A stretch of DNA of 64,000 bases, taken from Bacteroidales bacterium. GTDB taxonomy: Bacteria > Bacteroidota > Bacteroidia > Bacteroidales > VadinHA17. Positions 16,880-29,916 of this stretch are shown piece after piece. Below the pieces are notes generated by a model. It had not been told where the DNA came from. It did not search any database and saw nothing but the letters and a program-made list of their open reading frames with translations. Every line of letters begins with the position of its first letter. Position 1 is the stretch's first letter. Made by a program: the position numbers and the translations under genes. The stretch covers positions 1-64,000 of the forward strand of contig JAGNKY010000006.1 of NCBI GenBank assembly GCA_017999895.1. Direction: 5' to 3'.

Positions 16880-16991
16880 TTGGCACGGGATAAATCCGTG
16901 TTAACCCGTGCTCACTGTGGTGAATCGAAAATATATAAATCTCTTATTTCCCTGGAATCCAATCATTCAATCATTCGATCATTCAATCATT
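16880..16991. repeat. direct repeat copy 1 with octamer tail
   Basis: A unit of about 110 bp beginning TTGGCACGGGATAAATCC. It contains CCGTGTTAACCCGTG and ends in about three 8-bp units of type CATTCAAT. It is nearly identical to 17219-17367, apart from the number of octamers. Confidence 0.8.
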
Positions 16992-17218
16992 ACTACAAAC
17001 GGTTCGCTCCTGCGCAGCTCAAAGAAAATGGTTAATGTCCTACGGACAAATGCTGAATAATCCAATAATGCTCCGGCTATGGAATTGTAAGCCCTGACGG
17101 GCTAAATAACTTATAAAGATATCGGGTTTACAAAGATGGACAGGCCAATGAATTCCCAAAAACATTTAACAACAAGGCATACTTTACGCTTTTATTCTTT
17201 TACCACTGAATTCACGGA

Positions 17219-17367
17219 TTGGCACGGGGAGAATCCGTGTTAACCCGTGCTCACTGTGATGAATCGAAAATATATAAATCTCTTATTTCCCTGGAATCCA
17301 ATCCTTCAATCATTCAATCCTTCAATCATTCAATCATCCAATCATTCAATCATCCAATCATCAATTT
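17219..17367. repeat. direct repeat copy 2 with longer octamer array
   Basis: Same core as copy 1 (TTGGCACGGGGAGAATCC at its start). It is followed by about seven 8-bp units alternating CATTCAAT, CCTTCAAT and CATCCAAT (about 17303-17360). The open frame across it is a by-product of the repeat. The 8-bp unit has no spacers, so this is not a CRISPR array. Confidence 0.8.
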
Positions 17368-17495
17368 CCCTCTTTCCCTGAATATTTCGTTGATTATTGA
17401 TTTCCATGGGATTAACATTTTTCATAAAAGAAGAAAAAACGAGTTAGGGCTATTATAACACTTGTCAATTTGTTATGGCATGCAACAGAACAAAA

Positions 17496-17523
17496 AGCCC
17501 GGAAAAACGGGGAATTTTCCGGG
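17496..17523 (-). terminator. GC-rich hairpin with T-run on the minus strand
   Basis: GCCCGGAAAA (17496-17505) pairs perfectly with 17514-17523 around an 8-nt loop. On the minus strand the stem is followed by TTTTTG, the shape of an intrinsic terminator. It could end transcripts coming from the methionine operon or from the antisense side of element 2. Confidence 0.55.
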
Positions 17524-17832
17524 CTATAAAGGGCCTCTGCCAGAATAATCCCTCTAAAGAAATAAAATGAGGGGAAGCACAGAAAAATGCAAAAATAGAG
17601 GACGCCTTAAACTTAAATATTTATTACAAGTGCAGAGGCCCCTGTGAACATAAGAAATGCAGCGAGTTGCCTTTAAACAAGGAGGTTTTAGGATTATATT
17701 TTTTGTTGTGGTTTGTTCAGTTATTAACATAAAAACAGGTTCAAATCATATTGTATTGCAATTTGATTATAAAAGTAGTAAAAGAATTTTAAAATCAAAA
17801 AAAAAGTTAAAAATATTTTAAATATTTTTTAA
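17500..17832 (+). repeat. repeated element 2, copy A (about 330 nt)
   Basis: Homologous without large gaps to the minus strand at 58231-58560. Shared blocks include GGCTATAAAG, AGAATAATCC, CTTAAACTTAAATATT, GCAGAGGCCCCTGT and ATTGCAATTTGATTATAAAA. Inside, GGGCCTCTGC (17531-17540) is complementary to GCAGAGGCCC (17632-17641). A reading frame (17571-17732) encodes the same Cys-rich segment as copy B (CRGPC then KKCSEL). Here it has no in-frame ATG, GTG or TTG before that segment and follows a TGA, so it is probably inactive. Confidence 0.65.
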
Positions 17833-17925
17833 GAATCATAAAATAAATATTATATGAAAGATAACTGAATAAAAAATTATCGGGAATTATTTTCCCTTGC
17901 AATTTCGGAATTCAATTTCGTGAAT

Positions 17926-18879
17926 TCAGAATGAAGCCTTTACAATTCTGGCAATATTATCCGACCTGCCGAGTGTATAATAATGTATACCGGGAACTCC
18001 ATTTTTTATCAGATCCTTTGATTGCATGGTAGCCCAATCAATGCCTGTTTCCCTCGCTTCCTCATCGGTCTTGCATTTTTTCAATACATTAACCAGCTCA
18101 TTGGGTATCTCTACATGGAAGGTCTGAGGCAAAAGATTAATATCGTTCAGAGCCGAAATTGGTTTCAATCCGGGGATAATAGGCACATCTATTCCGGCTT
18201 CTCTGCACTCGTTGCAAAACTTGTAAAAATGTTCGTTATTGAAGAACATCTGTGTGACTATATAATGAGCTCCTGCATCCACTTTCATCTTAAGGTGTTC
18301 CATATCAACTTGTTTGTTCGGGGCTTCGAAATGTTTTTCCGGATAGCCTGCAACGCCTATGCAAAATGACGATGGTTCGGCATTCTCGAGTGTATCCTCG
18401 AGATATTTGCCTCTGTTCATATCGGAAATCTGCTTTACAAGTTCCCATGTATGCGTATGTCCATTTTTCTCAGGTATGAAAACCCTGCTCCCTTTTTGCG
18501 GATCGCCCCTTAATGCAAGAAGGTCGTTAATGCCCAGGAACCTCATTTCTATAAGAACATTTTCAGTCTCTTCTCGGGTAAAACCTCCGCATAAAATATG
18601 AGGTACGACAGTAATATTGTATTTATATTTTACAGCGGCTGCCAGCGCAACTGTGCCCGGCCTCAGACGCACGACCCTCTTTTCAAGAAGACCGTCGGGT
18701 CTGTCTCTGTAAATAATTTCATTCCGGTGAGTGGTAAAATTAATGTATGCCGGCTGATACTCCATAAGCCGGTCTATCGTATTGTATATGCGTTCTATAC
18801 TGTGTCCTTTAAGGGGTGGAAGAAGTTCGAAAGTGAACAATGGCCCTTTTGCATTTTTAATCAGTTCGATTACAGTCAT
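17926..18879 (-). CDS. metF: methylenetetrahydrofolate reductase
   Basis: A 317-residue flavoenzyme that reduces 5,10-methylene-THF to 5-methyl-THF, the methyl donor for MetH. I chose the ATG at 18879 because it overlaps the metH stop as ATGA; a start at 18909 would add 10 residues inside metH. Typical blocks are [11 protein letters not shown] near the N-terminus, [21 protein letters not shown], the [10 protein letters not shown] segment and [10 protein letters not shown]. It is the last gene of the S-box-controlled methionine operon. Confidence 0.95.
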   Translation of the reverse strand: MTVIELIKNAKGPLFTFELLPPLKGHSIERIYNTIDRLMEYQPAYINFTTHRNEIIYRDRPDGLLEKRVVRLRPGTVALAAAVKYKYNITVVPHILCGGFTREETENVLIEMRFLGINDLLALRGDPQKGSRVFIPEKNGHTHTWELVKQISDMNRGKYLEDTLENAEPSSFCIGVAGYPEKHFEAPNKQVDMEHLKMKVDAGAHYIVTQMFFNNEHFYKFCNECREAGIDVPIIPGLKPISALNDINLLPQTFHVEIPNELVNVLKKCKTDEEARETGIDWATMQSKDLIKNGVPGIHYYTLGRSDNIARIVKASF

Positions 18880-21800
18880 CTGGAAAATAATATATTTTGT
18901 GAAAGCCACCTGGAAGCTTCTTTAATACTTATGCTTTTTCTTTCAGCATAATTTTTCAACTGGTCTTCTCCTATCTTGCCCAGGTTAAAGTAAGAGGCAG
19001 AGGGATGTGAAAAAACATAAGCACTTACCGACGATACCGGCACCATTGCATAGTTTTCAGTTAACGCAACTCCGATTTTATTTTCAGCTTCCAACAGGTC
19101 AAAGATAGTTCTTTTTTCAGTATGGTCGGGGCATGCAGGATAACCTGGAGCCGGACGAATACCTCTGTAAGCATTTCTGAACAACTCCTCATGGGAAAGA
19201 TTTTCTTCAGGAGAATATCCCCAGTATTCTTTTCTGATCTTTTCATGAATCATTTCCGCTGATGCCTCTGCGATCCTGTCGGCTAAAATCCGTATCATGA
19301 TATTTGCATAATCATTGCCGGCATATTGCTTCATTTTTTGTTCATCTATCCATGCAGTAGTCACCATAGTACCAATAAAATCTTCAATACCGGCATTTTC
19401 GGGTGCTATAAAATCGGCCAGACAAAGATTCGGCTGTCCCGGTTCTTTACTTTCCTGGTTTCTGAGAAACCTGAAAACAGCTTTTATTTCTTTTTTCCCG
19501 TCAACAGGAAAGACATTTACGTCATCGCCCGATGAAACGGCTGGAAACAAGCCGAAGACAGCTTTCGCAGTTATTATGTTTTTATCAGTAGCTTCGCGAT
19601 AGTATCTGCAGGCGTCATCAAAGAGTTTACGCGCTTCTTCTCCTTTTACAGGGTGGTTCAATATCGAAGGATATTTTCCAGTAAGTTTCCATGCATAGAA
19701 AAAGAAATTCCAGTCGATATAGTTAAATAATTCGTTAAGATTTAGGCTCTCGAATAGATGAACACCCGGCTTTGCAGGAACAGGCGGTTTATATCTTTGC
19801 CAGTCGGTTTTTAGCTTATTTTCTCTTGCTTTTTCAATAGGCACAAGGTTTATATGTTGTTGTGCAGCCGAATGTTTTTCTCTCAGTCCTGCATATTTTT
19901 CAGCAATGGAAGCTGCAAATTCATTTTTCCGTTTATTATCAAGCAAATCGGTTGCTACGCTTGCTGCTTTCGAAGCATCTTTAACATGGACAACGGGGCT
20001 TTTATATGAAGGAGCTATTTTCACGGCAGTATGTACTTCTGAAGTAGTTGCACCGCCGATAAGTAAAGGCATTTTAAGTCCGTGGCGTTCCATTTCGGAT
20101 GCTACATGAACCATTTCGTCGAGAGAAGGCGTGATAAGGCCGCTCAGCCCTACAATATCGACATTTTCGAGAATTGCAGTATCGATTATTTTTTCTGCAG
20201 GTACCATTACACCAAGATCTTTTACTTCAAAATTGTTACATGTAAGTACCACTCCGACAATGTTTTTACCAATGTCGTGAACATCACCTTTTACCGTTGC
20301 AAGGAGAATTTTCCCGCTATTGGTCTTATTTTTATTGTTGGATGATTGTTCCTTTTCTATATATGGCGTCAGTCGGGCAACTGCCTTTTTCATAACTCTT
20401 GCGCTTTTAACAACTTGGGGAAGAAACATTTTACCTGAACTGAAAAGATTTCCCACTTCGTTCATACCTTTCATTAACGGTCCTTCAATAACTTCAATTG
20501 CCCCATTTAATAATTGTCTGGCTTCGTCAATATCATTTTCAATAAATTCATCAATTCCTCTTATAAGAGCATGTCTGATTCTTTCCTCAACCGGAAGTTT
20601 TTTCCAGTCATCTATTTTTTCTTCTTTTTTATCAGCCTGTTTGAGCCCCTCAGCAAATTTAATCAGTCGTTCAGTTGCATCTTTTCTTCGGTTAAGCACT
20701 ACATCTTCAGTAAGTTGTAACAGCTCTGGATCAATTTCACTATAAACCTGCAGCATTCCTGCATTGACAATACCCATATCAAGTCCGGCATTTATAGCAT
20801 GGAAAAGGAAAACTGAATGCATCGCCTCACGTACTTTATCGTTGCCTCTGAAGGAAAAGGAAAGATTGCTTATACCGCCACTTACTTTTGCATAAGGCAG
20901 GTTTTGTTTAATCCATTTTGTGGCGTTAATAAAATCAACAGCATAATTATTATGTTCCTCAATGCCTGTTGCAATAGCAAGGACATTTGGATCGAAGATT
21001 ATGTCTTCAGGTGGGAAGTGGACTTTATTTACTAGGATATTATATGCTCTTTGGGCAACATCAATTTTTCTTTCGAAAGTATCGGCCTGCCCTTGTTCGT
21101 CAAACAGCATTACAACACCTGCAGCACCGTATTTTCTTATAAGTCGTGCACGTTTAATAAATATATCCTCCCCTTCCTTAAGGCTTATAGAGTTTACAAC
21201 AGATTTTCCCTGAATACATTTAAGAGCAGATTCTATAACGTTCCATTTTGAGGAATCTATCATCAAAGGTAGTTTTGCTATATCAGGTTCCGCCATTACA
21301 AGGTTTACAAATTTTACCATGGCTTTTTCAGAGTCGAGCATTGCCTCGTCCATGCAGATGTCGAGAACCTGGGCACCACCCTCTACCTGATTCCTTGCTA
21401 CAGTAAGTGCTTCATCGTATTTTTCTTCGCGTATTAGTTTTGCAAATTTCATAGAACCGGATACATTGGTTCGTTCACCTATGTTAACGAAGTTTGTTTC
21501 GGGCGTTATAACAAGCGGCTCGAGTCCGCTTAACCGGGTATATCTCTTCAGTTCAGGTTTAGTTCGTGGTTTTCCTTCCTTTGCTAATCTGGCGATTTCT
21601 CTTATATGAGCTGGTGTGGTACCGCAACATCCGCCAACTATATTAACCCATCTGTTTATTATGTATTCATTAATAACTGACGCCATAAATGAAGGCGACT
21701 GTTCATATTCGCCGAACTGGTTTGGAAGGCCTGCGTTTGGATGGACTGAAACATAAAATGGACTTTTTGCTGCCAGCTCTTCAATATACGGCATTAGTTG

Positions 21801-22547
21801 TTCTGCTCCCAGAGCACAATTAAGGCCGATGCTGAATAGCGGAAAGTGTGAAACAGAAATAAGGAATGCTTCGAGCGTCTGTCCGGTTAGAGTCCGGCCG
21901 CTTGCATCCGTTATAGTAGCGGAAACCATTACAGGCAATTTTAAACCTTTCTCTTCAAATAAAGTATCTAAGGCAAATAATGCCGCTTTGCAGTTAAGAG
22001 CATCAAAAACCGTTTCTACGATTATTATATCGGCGCCACCATCAATAAGACCCCGTGCCTGTTCATGATATGCGGAAACCAGTTCATCAAACGTTACTGA
22101 ACGTGCACCTGGGTCGTTTACATCGGCCGACATTGAGGCGGTTTTGTTTGTAGGGCCCATAGAACCTGCAATATAATGATTGCCGGTGCCGGTTTTCATT
22201 TCGAATTCAGCGATAGCTTCAGTAGCAATTTTTGCGGCCTGCCTGTTAATTTCATATACAAGGTTTTGAGTACCGTAATCGGCCATCGAAATAGCATTTG
22301 CATTGAAGCTGTTCGTGGTTATTATATCGGCTCCTGCTTCGAGGTATTCGGTATGGATGGCTTTTATCAAATCAGGGTGCGTAAGAACCAGGATATCGTT
22401 GTTCCCTTTCAGCGGCCGGGGATGATGTCTGAATCGAGTACCTCTGAAATCTTCTTCAGAGAGCTTTTGATTTTGTATCATAGTCCCCATTGCCCCGTCG
22501 AGAACTAAAATTCTCTTTTCAGTAAGGCGTTCCAGATTAGTTTTCAC
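18876..22547 (-). CDS. metH: cobalamin-dependent methionine synthase
   Basis: A 1223-residue, full-length four-module MetH. The homocysteine domain (1 to about 330) has the zinc cysteines in GLNCALG and VGGCCGTTP. The pterin domain spans about 345-620 ([12 protein letters not shown]). The B12 domain has H757 in [12 protein letters not shown] as lower axial ligand, followed by [13 protein letters not shown]. The reactivation domain (about 930-1223) includes [12 protein letters not shown]. It transfers the methyl group of 5-methyl-THF to homocysteine. It is joined to metF by an ATGA overlap and lies 14 bp from hom. No separate B12 riboswitch is seen inside the operon. Confidence 0.97.
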   Translation of the reverse strand: MKTNLERLTEKRILVLDGAMGTMIQNQKLSEEDFRGTRFRHHPRPLKGNNDILVLTHPDLIKAIHTEYLEAGADIITTNSFNANAISMADYGTQNLVYEINRQAAKIATEAIAEFEMKTGTGNHYIAGSMGPTNKTASMSADVNDPGARSVTFDELVSAYHEQARGLIDGGADIIIVETVFDALNCKAALFALDTLFEEKGLKLPVMVSATITDASGRTLTGQTLEAFLISVSHFPLFSIGLNCALGAEQLMPYIEELAAKSPFYVSVHPNAGLPNQFGEYEQSPSFMASVINEYIINRWVNIVGGCCGTTPAHIREIARLAKEGKPRTKPELKRYTRLSGLEPLVITPETNFVNIGERTNVSGSMKFAKLIREEKYDEALTVARNQVEGGAQVLDICMDEAMLDSEKAMVKFVNLVMAEPDIAKLPLMIDSSKWNVIESALKCIQGKSVVNSISLKEGEDIFIKRARLIRKYGAAGVVMLFDEQGQADTFERKIDVAQRAYNILVNKVHFPPEDIIFDPNVLAIATGIEEHNNYAVDFINATKWIKQNLPYAKVSGGISNLSFSFRGNDKVREAMHSVFLFHAINAGLDMGIVNAGMLQVYSEIDPELLQLTEDVVLNRRKDATERLIKFAEGLKQADKKEEKIDDWKKLPVEERIRHALIRGIDEFIENDIDEARQLLNGAIEVIEGPLMKGMNEVGNLFSSGKMFLPQVVKSARVMKKAVARLTPYIEKEQSSNNKNKTNSGKILLATVKGDVHDIGKNIVGVVLTCNNFEVKDLGVMVPAEKIIDTAILENVDIVGLSGLITPSLDEMVHVASEMERHGLKMPLLIGGATTSEVHTAVKIAPSYKSPVVHVKDASKAASVATDLLDNKRKNEFAASIAEKYAGLREKHSAAQQHINLVPIEKARENKLKTDWQRYKPPVPAKPGVHLFESLNLNELFNYIDWNFFFYAWKLTGKYPSILNHPVKGEEARKLFDDACRYYREATDKNIITAKAVFGLFPAVSSGDDVNVFPVDGKKEIKAVFRFLRNQESKEPGQPNLCLADFIAPENAGIEDFIGTMVTTAWIDEQKMKQYAGNDYANIMIRILADRIAEASAEMIHEKIRKEYWGYSPEENLSHEELFRNAYRGIRPAPGYPACPDHTEKRTIFDLLEAENKIGVALTENYAMVPVSSVSAYVFSHPSASYFNLGKIGEDQLKNYAERKSISIKEASRWLSQNILFSR

Positions 22548-22561
22548 TTTTAAAAATTAAA

Positions 22562-23791
22562 TTAAAATACTTTATTACGATAATCTTCATTAATATCTTT
22601 CCGACCGGTATTTATTATAAAAATATCCATGTTCAAAAGTTGTTCTCTAAGTTCATAAAGTCTTTTGAGGTTTACCACACCTATAGCATAATTATAATTC
22701 TTACTCCTGAAATGTTCTGAAATTTCCTCGAAATTGAAAAGATTTTTATCTTTTTCATCTTTATATCTTAAATAAATTTCTATCCTGAAGTCTCTTGTAT
22801 AATTTGTTACATTGCTTTGCCGATATTTTTTATACTCGTATTTATATCCGTAAGAATTTGCTGAGATATCTGATAGTACCGCACTACCTGTTGCATGTCC
22901 TCCGGCTCCCTTTCCGCAAAAAAATTGTTTATCGGCAAATGCGGCCTCCGTTATCACACCGTTATATTCGTAGTCAACATTATAGAGAAATTTTTCAGGC
23001 GAGATAAATCTCGGAAGTACAAAACTTGTGATTGTATCATTATTAGTTTTGCCGACATAGGGGACGAGTTTTATTTTGAATCCTTTTTCTTTGGCGTATC
23101 GCATGTCGAAACTGGATATATTACGAATGCCGTAATGGAATACTTCATCAGGGTTGAGGAAAAGGCCATAAGCGTGACCTGTGATAATACAAAGTTTGAA
23201 TTTTGCATCCCATCCGTCAATATCGAGCGTAGGATCGGCCTCCGCGAACCCAAGTTGTTTTGCTTCATCTAAGGCTTTTGAGAATGGAATGTTTTCATTA
23301 TACATTTTTGTAAGGATATAGTTTGTTGATCCATTTAAAATACCTCTTAATGAATGCAATAGTTCGTTATCGTAATATTCTTCGAGATTTCTGATGATAG
23401 GAATACTGGCTCCGGCAGATGCTTCATACAGGAATGAAACATTATATTTTTCCTGCATATCCACAAGTTCCTTAAAATGTTTTGCTATCATTGTCTTATT
23501 GGCCGATACAACATTTTTCCTGCGCTGCATTGCTTCCTTAACAATTTCATAGGCAGCATCTGGATCGTTTATAAGCTCAACAATCAGATTTATTGAATTA
23601 TCATTCAGAATATCATACTTATTGAAAGTGAAGTTTTCCATCGGGATTCTTCGCTTTTTTGTAGGGTCTTTAACACAAATTTTTACTATATCGGCTTTGA
23701 ATCCGCAACTACTGTTCAGTACGTCGTGAAGGCCCTGGCCTACTACTCCGTAACCAAAAAGCCCTATTCTTAATTTTTGTCGTGTTGTCAT
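22562..23791 (-). CDS. hom: homoserine dehydrogenase (monofunctional)
   Basis: A 409-residue NAD(P)-dependent enzyme forming homoserine from aspartate semialdehyde. The N-terminal Rossmann start is LFGYGVVGQGLHDVL. Active-site segments are VSANKTMIAKHF, EASAGASIPIIR, GILNGSTNYILTKM and EADPTLDIDGWDAKFKL. A C-terminal stretch with KYRQSNVTNY may be regulatory. It has no aspartokinase domain. Its place in the methionine operon suggests a dedicated supply of homoserine for methionine, separate from any ThrA elsewhere. Confidence 0.93.
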   Translation of the reverse strand: MTTRQKLRIGLFGYGVVGQGLHDVLNSSCGFKADIVKICVKDPTKKRRIPMENFTFNKYDILNDNSINLIVELINDPDAAYEIVKEAMQRRKNVVSANKTMIAKHFKELVDMQEKYNVSFLYEASAGASIPIIRNLEEYYDNELLHSLRGILNGSTNYILTKMYNENIPFSKALDEAKQLGFAEADPTLDIDGWDAKFKLCIITGHAYGLFLNPDEVFHYGIRNISSFDMRYAKEKGFKIKLVPYVGKTNNDTITSFVLPRFISPEKFLYNVDYEYNGVITEAAFADKQFFCGKGAGGHATGSAVLSDISANSYGYKYEYKKYRQSNVTNYTRDFRIEIYLRYKDEKDKNLFNFEEISEHFRSKNYNYAIGVVNLKRLYELREQLLNMDIFIINTGRKDINEDYRNKVF

Positions 23792-23813
23792 AATGTATTA
23801 ACAAATGAATTTA

Positions 23814-26185
<2,372 letters not shown>

Positions 26186-26189
26186 TCAG

Positions 26190-26232
26190 GAGATCCTGTT
26201 TAATTAACTATTTATGTAACAGAAAGGATCTC
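26190..26232 (-). other. inverted repeat between riboswitch and metY
   Basis: GAGATCCT (26190-26197) pairs with AGGATCTC (26225-26232) around a 27-nt AT-rich loop. There is no T-run. It lies between the SAM aptamer and the metY start and may be part of the expression platform or a stabilising hairpin. Confidence 0.4.
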
Positions 26233-26313
26233 TACCTGCGCATGCACATAGGCATGAGAGGCATGATGAAATTTTTATCGGCAAGATGAATCGACTTCAT
26301 AGTTTACGTGTTT

Positions 26314-26429
26314 ATTTTATCATCTCCCGGATTTTTCCGGGATTAGGTATTGGCACCGTTACCCGCCATCCAGCGGATGGGTTGCCAGGGTTTCCTCGAG
26401 CCTAATCTCTCCACCCTTCTTAATAAAAT
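26314..26429 (-). ncRNA. SAM-I (S-box) riboswitch
   Basis: On the minus strand the aptamer can be read in full. P1 is ATTTTATTA (26421-26429) with TGATAAAAT (26314-26322). AAGGGTGGAGAGATTAGGCTC follows in the P2/kink-turn region as AAGGGTGGAGAG plus ATTAGGCTC. Then come GAGGAAACCCTGGCAACC, a P3 stem, the conserved GGTGCCAATACC, and P4 CCCGGA-AAAA-TCCGGG. This is the classical S-box order. It controls metY-metX-hom-metH-metF. No intrinsic terminator is evident behind it, so the off-switch mechanism is open. Confidence 0.93.
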
Positions 26430-26528
26430 CAAACACTCTTTGAAGGAAAGAATATTTGATTAATGGCCGCAAAAGTAAAAAACATTTTTTAAAGTACAAA
26501 ATATAAAATTCTTATTTTAAAATATTCA

Positions 26529-26536
26529 TACTTTTG
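26529..26536 (+). promoter_or_regulatory. Bacteroidota -7 box for cysS
   Basis: TACTTTTG matches TAnnTTTG and ends 19 bp before the cysS ATG. No clear -33 TTTG is seen. Confidence 0.5.
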
Positions 26537-26555
26537 CTTTATTAATTTTCTGACG

Positions 26556-28028
26556 ATGCAAAATACTCTTCAGATATTCAATACTCTTACACGTAGAAAG
26601 GAAGAGTTTGTTCCTTTTAATCCCCCTTTTGTAGGTCTTTATGTTTGTGGCCCTACCGTATATAGTAATGCACATCTGGGTCATGCCCGACCGGCAATAG
26701 TGTTCGATTTGCTTTACAGGTATCTTTTACATCTTGGGTATAAGGTAAGATATGTAAGAAATATCACCGATGTCGGACATCTTCAGGATGAAGAAGCTGA
26801 TTCAGGAGAGGACAAGATTATAAAAAGAGCAAAACAGGAGCAACTCGAGCCCATGGAAGTTGTGCAGAAGTACATGAATAATTTTAACAAAAACATGAAT
26901 CTCCTCAACACTCTTCCGCCTTCTATAGAGCCACGTGCAACAGGCCATATAATTGAACAGCAGGAATTTATAAAGAAATTATTGCAGTCGGGTTATGCTT
27001 ATGAGTCGAATGGGTCGGTTTACTTTGATATTCTTAAGTATAGTGCCAGATATAATTATGGAAAACTCTCAGGGCGTGTTTTGAGTGAGCTTCTACAGGA
27101 TTCGAGAGGAACGGAAGGTAAGGGAGACAAGAGATCTCCTTTCGACTTCGCCTTATGGAAGAAAGCTGGACCGGGTCATTTGATGAAATGGCCTTCTCCG
27201 TGGAGCGAAGGATTCCCGGGTTGGCATCTTGAATGCACTGTAATGAGTGTCAAATATCTTGGAGAAGTATTCGATATTCATGGCGGAGGGATGGACCTGA
27301 TGTTCCCACATCACGAGTGCGAAATTGCACAGTCGGTTGCCGCTTTCGGCAAAGATTCTGTTCGCTACTGGATGCACAACAATATGATAACCATTAACGG
27401 ACAAAAAATGGCCAGGTCGCTGGGCAACTTTATTACTCTCGATGAGATATTTAATGGAAATAATAAACTTCTCGAGCAGGCATATAGCCCTATGACTGTA
27501 AGATTTTTTATTCTTCAGGCCCATTACAGAAGCACAATAGATTTTTCAAATGAGGCTCTACAAGCTGCAGAGAAAGGTTTAAACCGGCTTATGAAGGCAT
27601 ACAGAACGCTCGGTAAGATCAAACCTGCAAATGAATCATCAGTGAACATTGATGCAATTAAGGTCGCCTGCTACGAAGCAATGAATGATGACCTTAACAG
27701 CCCCATTCTGCTTTCTCATCTTTTCGAGGCAGTAAGGATAATAAACTCTGCAAATGAAGGCACTGAAAGCCTTACCTCAGTTGATATTGACAAACTTAAA
27801 GAGCTCTTCAAAGTATTCGTCTTTGATATACTCGGATTGAATGATGAATCAGCGGACGACAAAGGTAAACTCCTTATAGAAAGTCTTATTAACTTGATCC
27901 TTGAGATAAGACAGGAAGCAAAAAACAGAAAAGATTTTGCTACATCTGACAGGATCAGAGCGGAACTCAAAAAAATGGGAATAATAGTCAAAGACCTGAA
28001 AGATGGAGTGGAGTGGGAGTTGGAGTAA
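26556..28028 (+). CDS. cysS: cysteinyl-tRNA synthetase
   Basis: A 490-residue class I synthetase charging tRNA-Cys. The zinc-binding start is YVCGPTVY (about 29-36), followed by the HIGH variant [18 protein letters not shown] and [18 protein letters not shown] supply the other zinc ligands. The KMSKS variant is KMARSLGN. The C-terminus ends [17 protein letters not shown]. Length is normal. It is followed after 37 bp by ispG on the same strand. Confidence 0.97.
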   Translation: MQNTLQIFNTLTRRKEEFVPFNPPFVGLYVCGPTVYSNAHLGHARPAIVFDLLYRYLLHLGYKVRYVRNITDVGHLQDEEADSGEDKIIKRAKQEQLEPMEVVQKYMNNFNKNMNLLNTLPPSIEPRATGHIIEQQEFIKKLLQSGYAYESNGSVYFDILKYSARYNYGKLSGRVLSELLQDSRGTEGKGDKRSPFDFALWKKAGPGHLMKWPSPWSEGFPGWHLECTVMSVKYLGEVFDIHGGGMDLMFPHHECEIAQSVAAFGKDSVRYWMHNNMITINGQKMARSLGNFITLDEIFNGNNKLLEQAYSPMTVRFFILQAHYRSTIDFSNEALQAAEKGLNRLMKAYRTLGKIKPANESSVNIDAIKVACYEAMNDDLNSPILLSHLFEAVRIINSANEGTESLTSVDIDKLKELFKVFVFDILGLNDESADDKGKLLIESLINLILEIRQEAKNRKDFATSDRIRAELKKMGIIVKDLKDGVEWELE

Positions 28029-28065
28029 ATGATTTTGATCTCCAGGAAGGGGAATATTAAGAATA

Positions 28066-29916
28066 ATGTCTGAAAATCATCTTATATATCATTCAACACC
28101 TGTGATTATTGGCTCAGTTCCTCTTGGCGGTGATTACCCTATTCGTATTCAGTCAATGACAAATGTTGACTCACTCGATACTGTTGCAGCTGTAGCGCAA
28201 TGTATCAGGATAGCAGAAGCTGGTGCGGATTATGTGAGACTTGCAGCACAAGGAGTTAAAGAGGCGAAAAACCTGGCAAACATTAAAAAGGAGCTCCGAA
28301 AAGCAGGATTCAATATACCTCTCATTGCAGATATTCATTTTAACCCCGTTGCAGCCGAAACAGCCGCTGCAATTGTTGAAAAAGTTAGAATCAATCCGGG
28401 AAATTATGCCGACAGAAGGAACCTGATAAAAACCGAGTTTTCAGAAAAAGAATATAATGATGAACTGGAGCGTATCCATCGCCGTCTTATGCCTCTTATC
28501 AATATCTGCCGTTACTATGGAACAGCTATCAGAATAGGTGTAAATCATGGCTCTCTTTCCGACAGGATACTCAACCGTTATGGCAACACACCGGAAGGCA
28601 TGGCAATGTCGGCGATGGAATTCATAAGAATCTTCAGAGCCGAGAATTTCAATAAACTGGTAATTTCAATGAAATCTTCCGAATTAATAATTATGATAGA
28701 AGCTACCAGGCAGATAATTAGATTAATGACAGAAGAAGGGGTTGCTTATCCACTGCATATCGGAGTGACTGAAGCCGGAGAAGGAGAGGAAGGAATAATA
28801 AGGTCTGCTGCAGGGATTGGTGCTCTGCTTTCAGAAGGCATCGGGGATACCATAAGAGTTTCCCTGACAGGTGAGCCTGAAAAAGAAATACCTGTTGCAA
28901 AAAAAATTGCCAGCCTGTACCCGCGGGGAAGCATAACTGAATTAAGGCCTTTTATAAAAAGCCCGGAAGAACATCCCGCACCATTTAAGAATATTAATGG
29001 TCCTATTGTTACTGCAATAATAAAGGACACTCAAATAAAAGATAATGAGTTATATAAAGATGCAGGTTACAATGTTTGTGAATCTTCAGGTGAAGTAATC
29101 CGCACTGATAATTCTGCCGACTTTATTATTGTTTCACATTGTCCTGAAATTATTCCTGAATCTGTTTTACTTGGGGTTCCATATAAGATTTGGCTTGAAA
29201 ACAAAAAAAGAAACAATATTTTTCCTGTGTTCTTTGATGCAAGTCTGATCGATGCCATTGAAAAATCGGATATCCTGAATGTGTTTTTTGTTTATCCTTA
29301 TTCCGATCTGTCATTTCTTACGAATAATGATTTTTCAAAGACCTTATTAATTTTTTCATGGGATGCTGATAAAGATAAATTTGCTCCATATAAATTTTTA
29401 CAGGCACTTATAAACGATAATCTAATTTGCAATGTTGTTCTCAATCCCGAATTTGAAGAGCAGGATATTGTGGATCTTCAGATAAAGTCGGCTGCTATAC
29501 TTGGAGGTTATCTTGCCGAGCGGCAGGTGAGCGGCATTTCTATATCCAACCGAGGGAATATAATTTTCAGTGATATTAATTCTCTCTGTTTTTCGATATT
29601 ACAATGCACCGGAGCGAGAATAACAAAGACGATTTATATTTCATGTCCCACTTGTGGAAGGACGAAATTTAACCTTCCTGAGGCAGTTAGAAAGGTCAAA
29701 GAGAAGACTTCGCATTTTAAAGGTTTGAAGATTGCTGTTATGGGTTGTGTTGTAAATGGACCTGGTGAAATGGCAGGTGCTGACTGGGGCTATGTTGGAG
29801 CAGGCCCAGGGAAAGTTCATATTTACAAAAAACAAGAACCGGTACTTAAGAATGTGCCTGAGAATGAAGCTATTGATAAGCTTCTGAGACTCATAGAAGA
29901 AGATCAGGCAAGTTGA
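28066..29916 (+). CDS. ispG: 4-hydroxy-3-methylbut-2-enyl diphosphate synthase, large three-domain form
   Basis: A 616-residue GcpE of the MEP isoprenoid pathway. The N-terminal TIM barrel (IRIQSMTNVDS; YVRLAAQG; LIADIHFNP; KVRINPGNY) and the C-terminal [4Fe-4S] domain are separated by an insert domain at about residues 290-500, as in plants, chlamydiae and Bacteroidota. Cluster cysteines are C527 and C530 in SCPTCGRTKF and C561 in GCVVNGPGE. Its end overlaps the convergent rnr gene by 13 bp. Both products are essential in most relatives. Confidence 0.97.
   Translation: MSENHLIYHSTPVIIGSVPLGGDYPIRIQSMTNVDSLDTVAAVAQCIRIAEAGADYVRLAAQGVKEAKNLANIKKELRKAGFNIPLIADIHFNPVAAETAAAIVEKVRINPGNYADRRNLIKTEFSEKEYNDELERIHRRLMPLINICRYYGTAIRIGVNHGSLSDRILNRYGNTPEGMAMSAMEFIRIFRAENFNKLVISMKSSELIIMIEATRQIIRLMTEEGVAYPLHIGVTEAGEGEEGIIRSAAGIGALLSEGIGDTIRVSLTGEPEKEIPVAKKIASLYPRGSITELRPFIKSPEEHPAPFKNINGPIVTAIIKDTQIKDNELYKDAGYNVCESSGEVIRTDNSADFIIVSHCPEIIPESVLLGVPYKIWLENKKRNNIFPVFFDASLIDAIEKSDILNVFFVYPYSDLSFLTNNDFSKTLLIFSWDADKDKFAPYKFLQALINDNLICNVVLNPEFEEQDIVDLQIKSAAILGGYLAERQVSGISISNRGNIIFSDINSLCFSILQCTGARITKTIYISCPTCGRTKFNLPEAVRKVKEKTSHFKGLKIAVMGCVVNGPGEMAGADWGYVGAGPGKVHIYKKQEPVLKNVPENEAIDKLLRLIEEDQAS

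Larger units (their letters stand above)
16720..17925. other. 1.2-kb gene-free region with repeats
   Basis: No credible complete gene here. It holds inverted CACGGGG/CCCCGTG motifs (about 16803-16840), two direct repeats (16880 and 17219), small REP-like hairpins (GTCC-TAC-GGAC at 17037-17047; AGCCC-TGAC-GGGCT at 17089-17102), the GC hairpin at 17496-17523, and element-2 copy A (17500-17832). It marks the downstream edge of the peptide locus before the methionine operon. Confidence 0.6.

Noticed and set aside
17297..17367. Possible CRISPR array
   Set aside because: Units are 8 bp and contiguous without spacers, and no cas genes are present.
17219..17458. 79-codon open frame over direct repeat copy 2
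   Set aside because: It is produced by the octamer repeat (repeating Ser-Phe-Asn-His-type residues) and has no protein-like composition.
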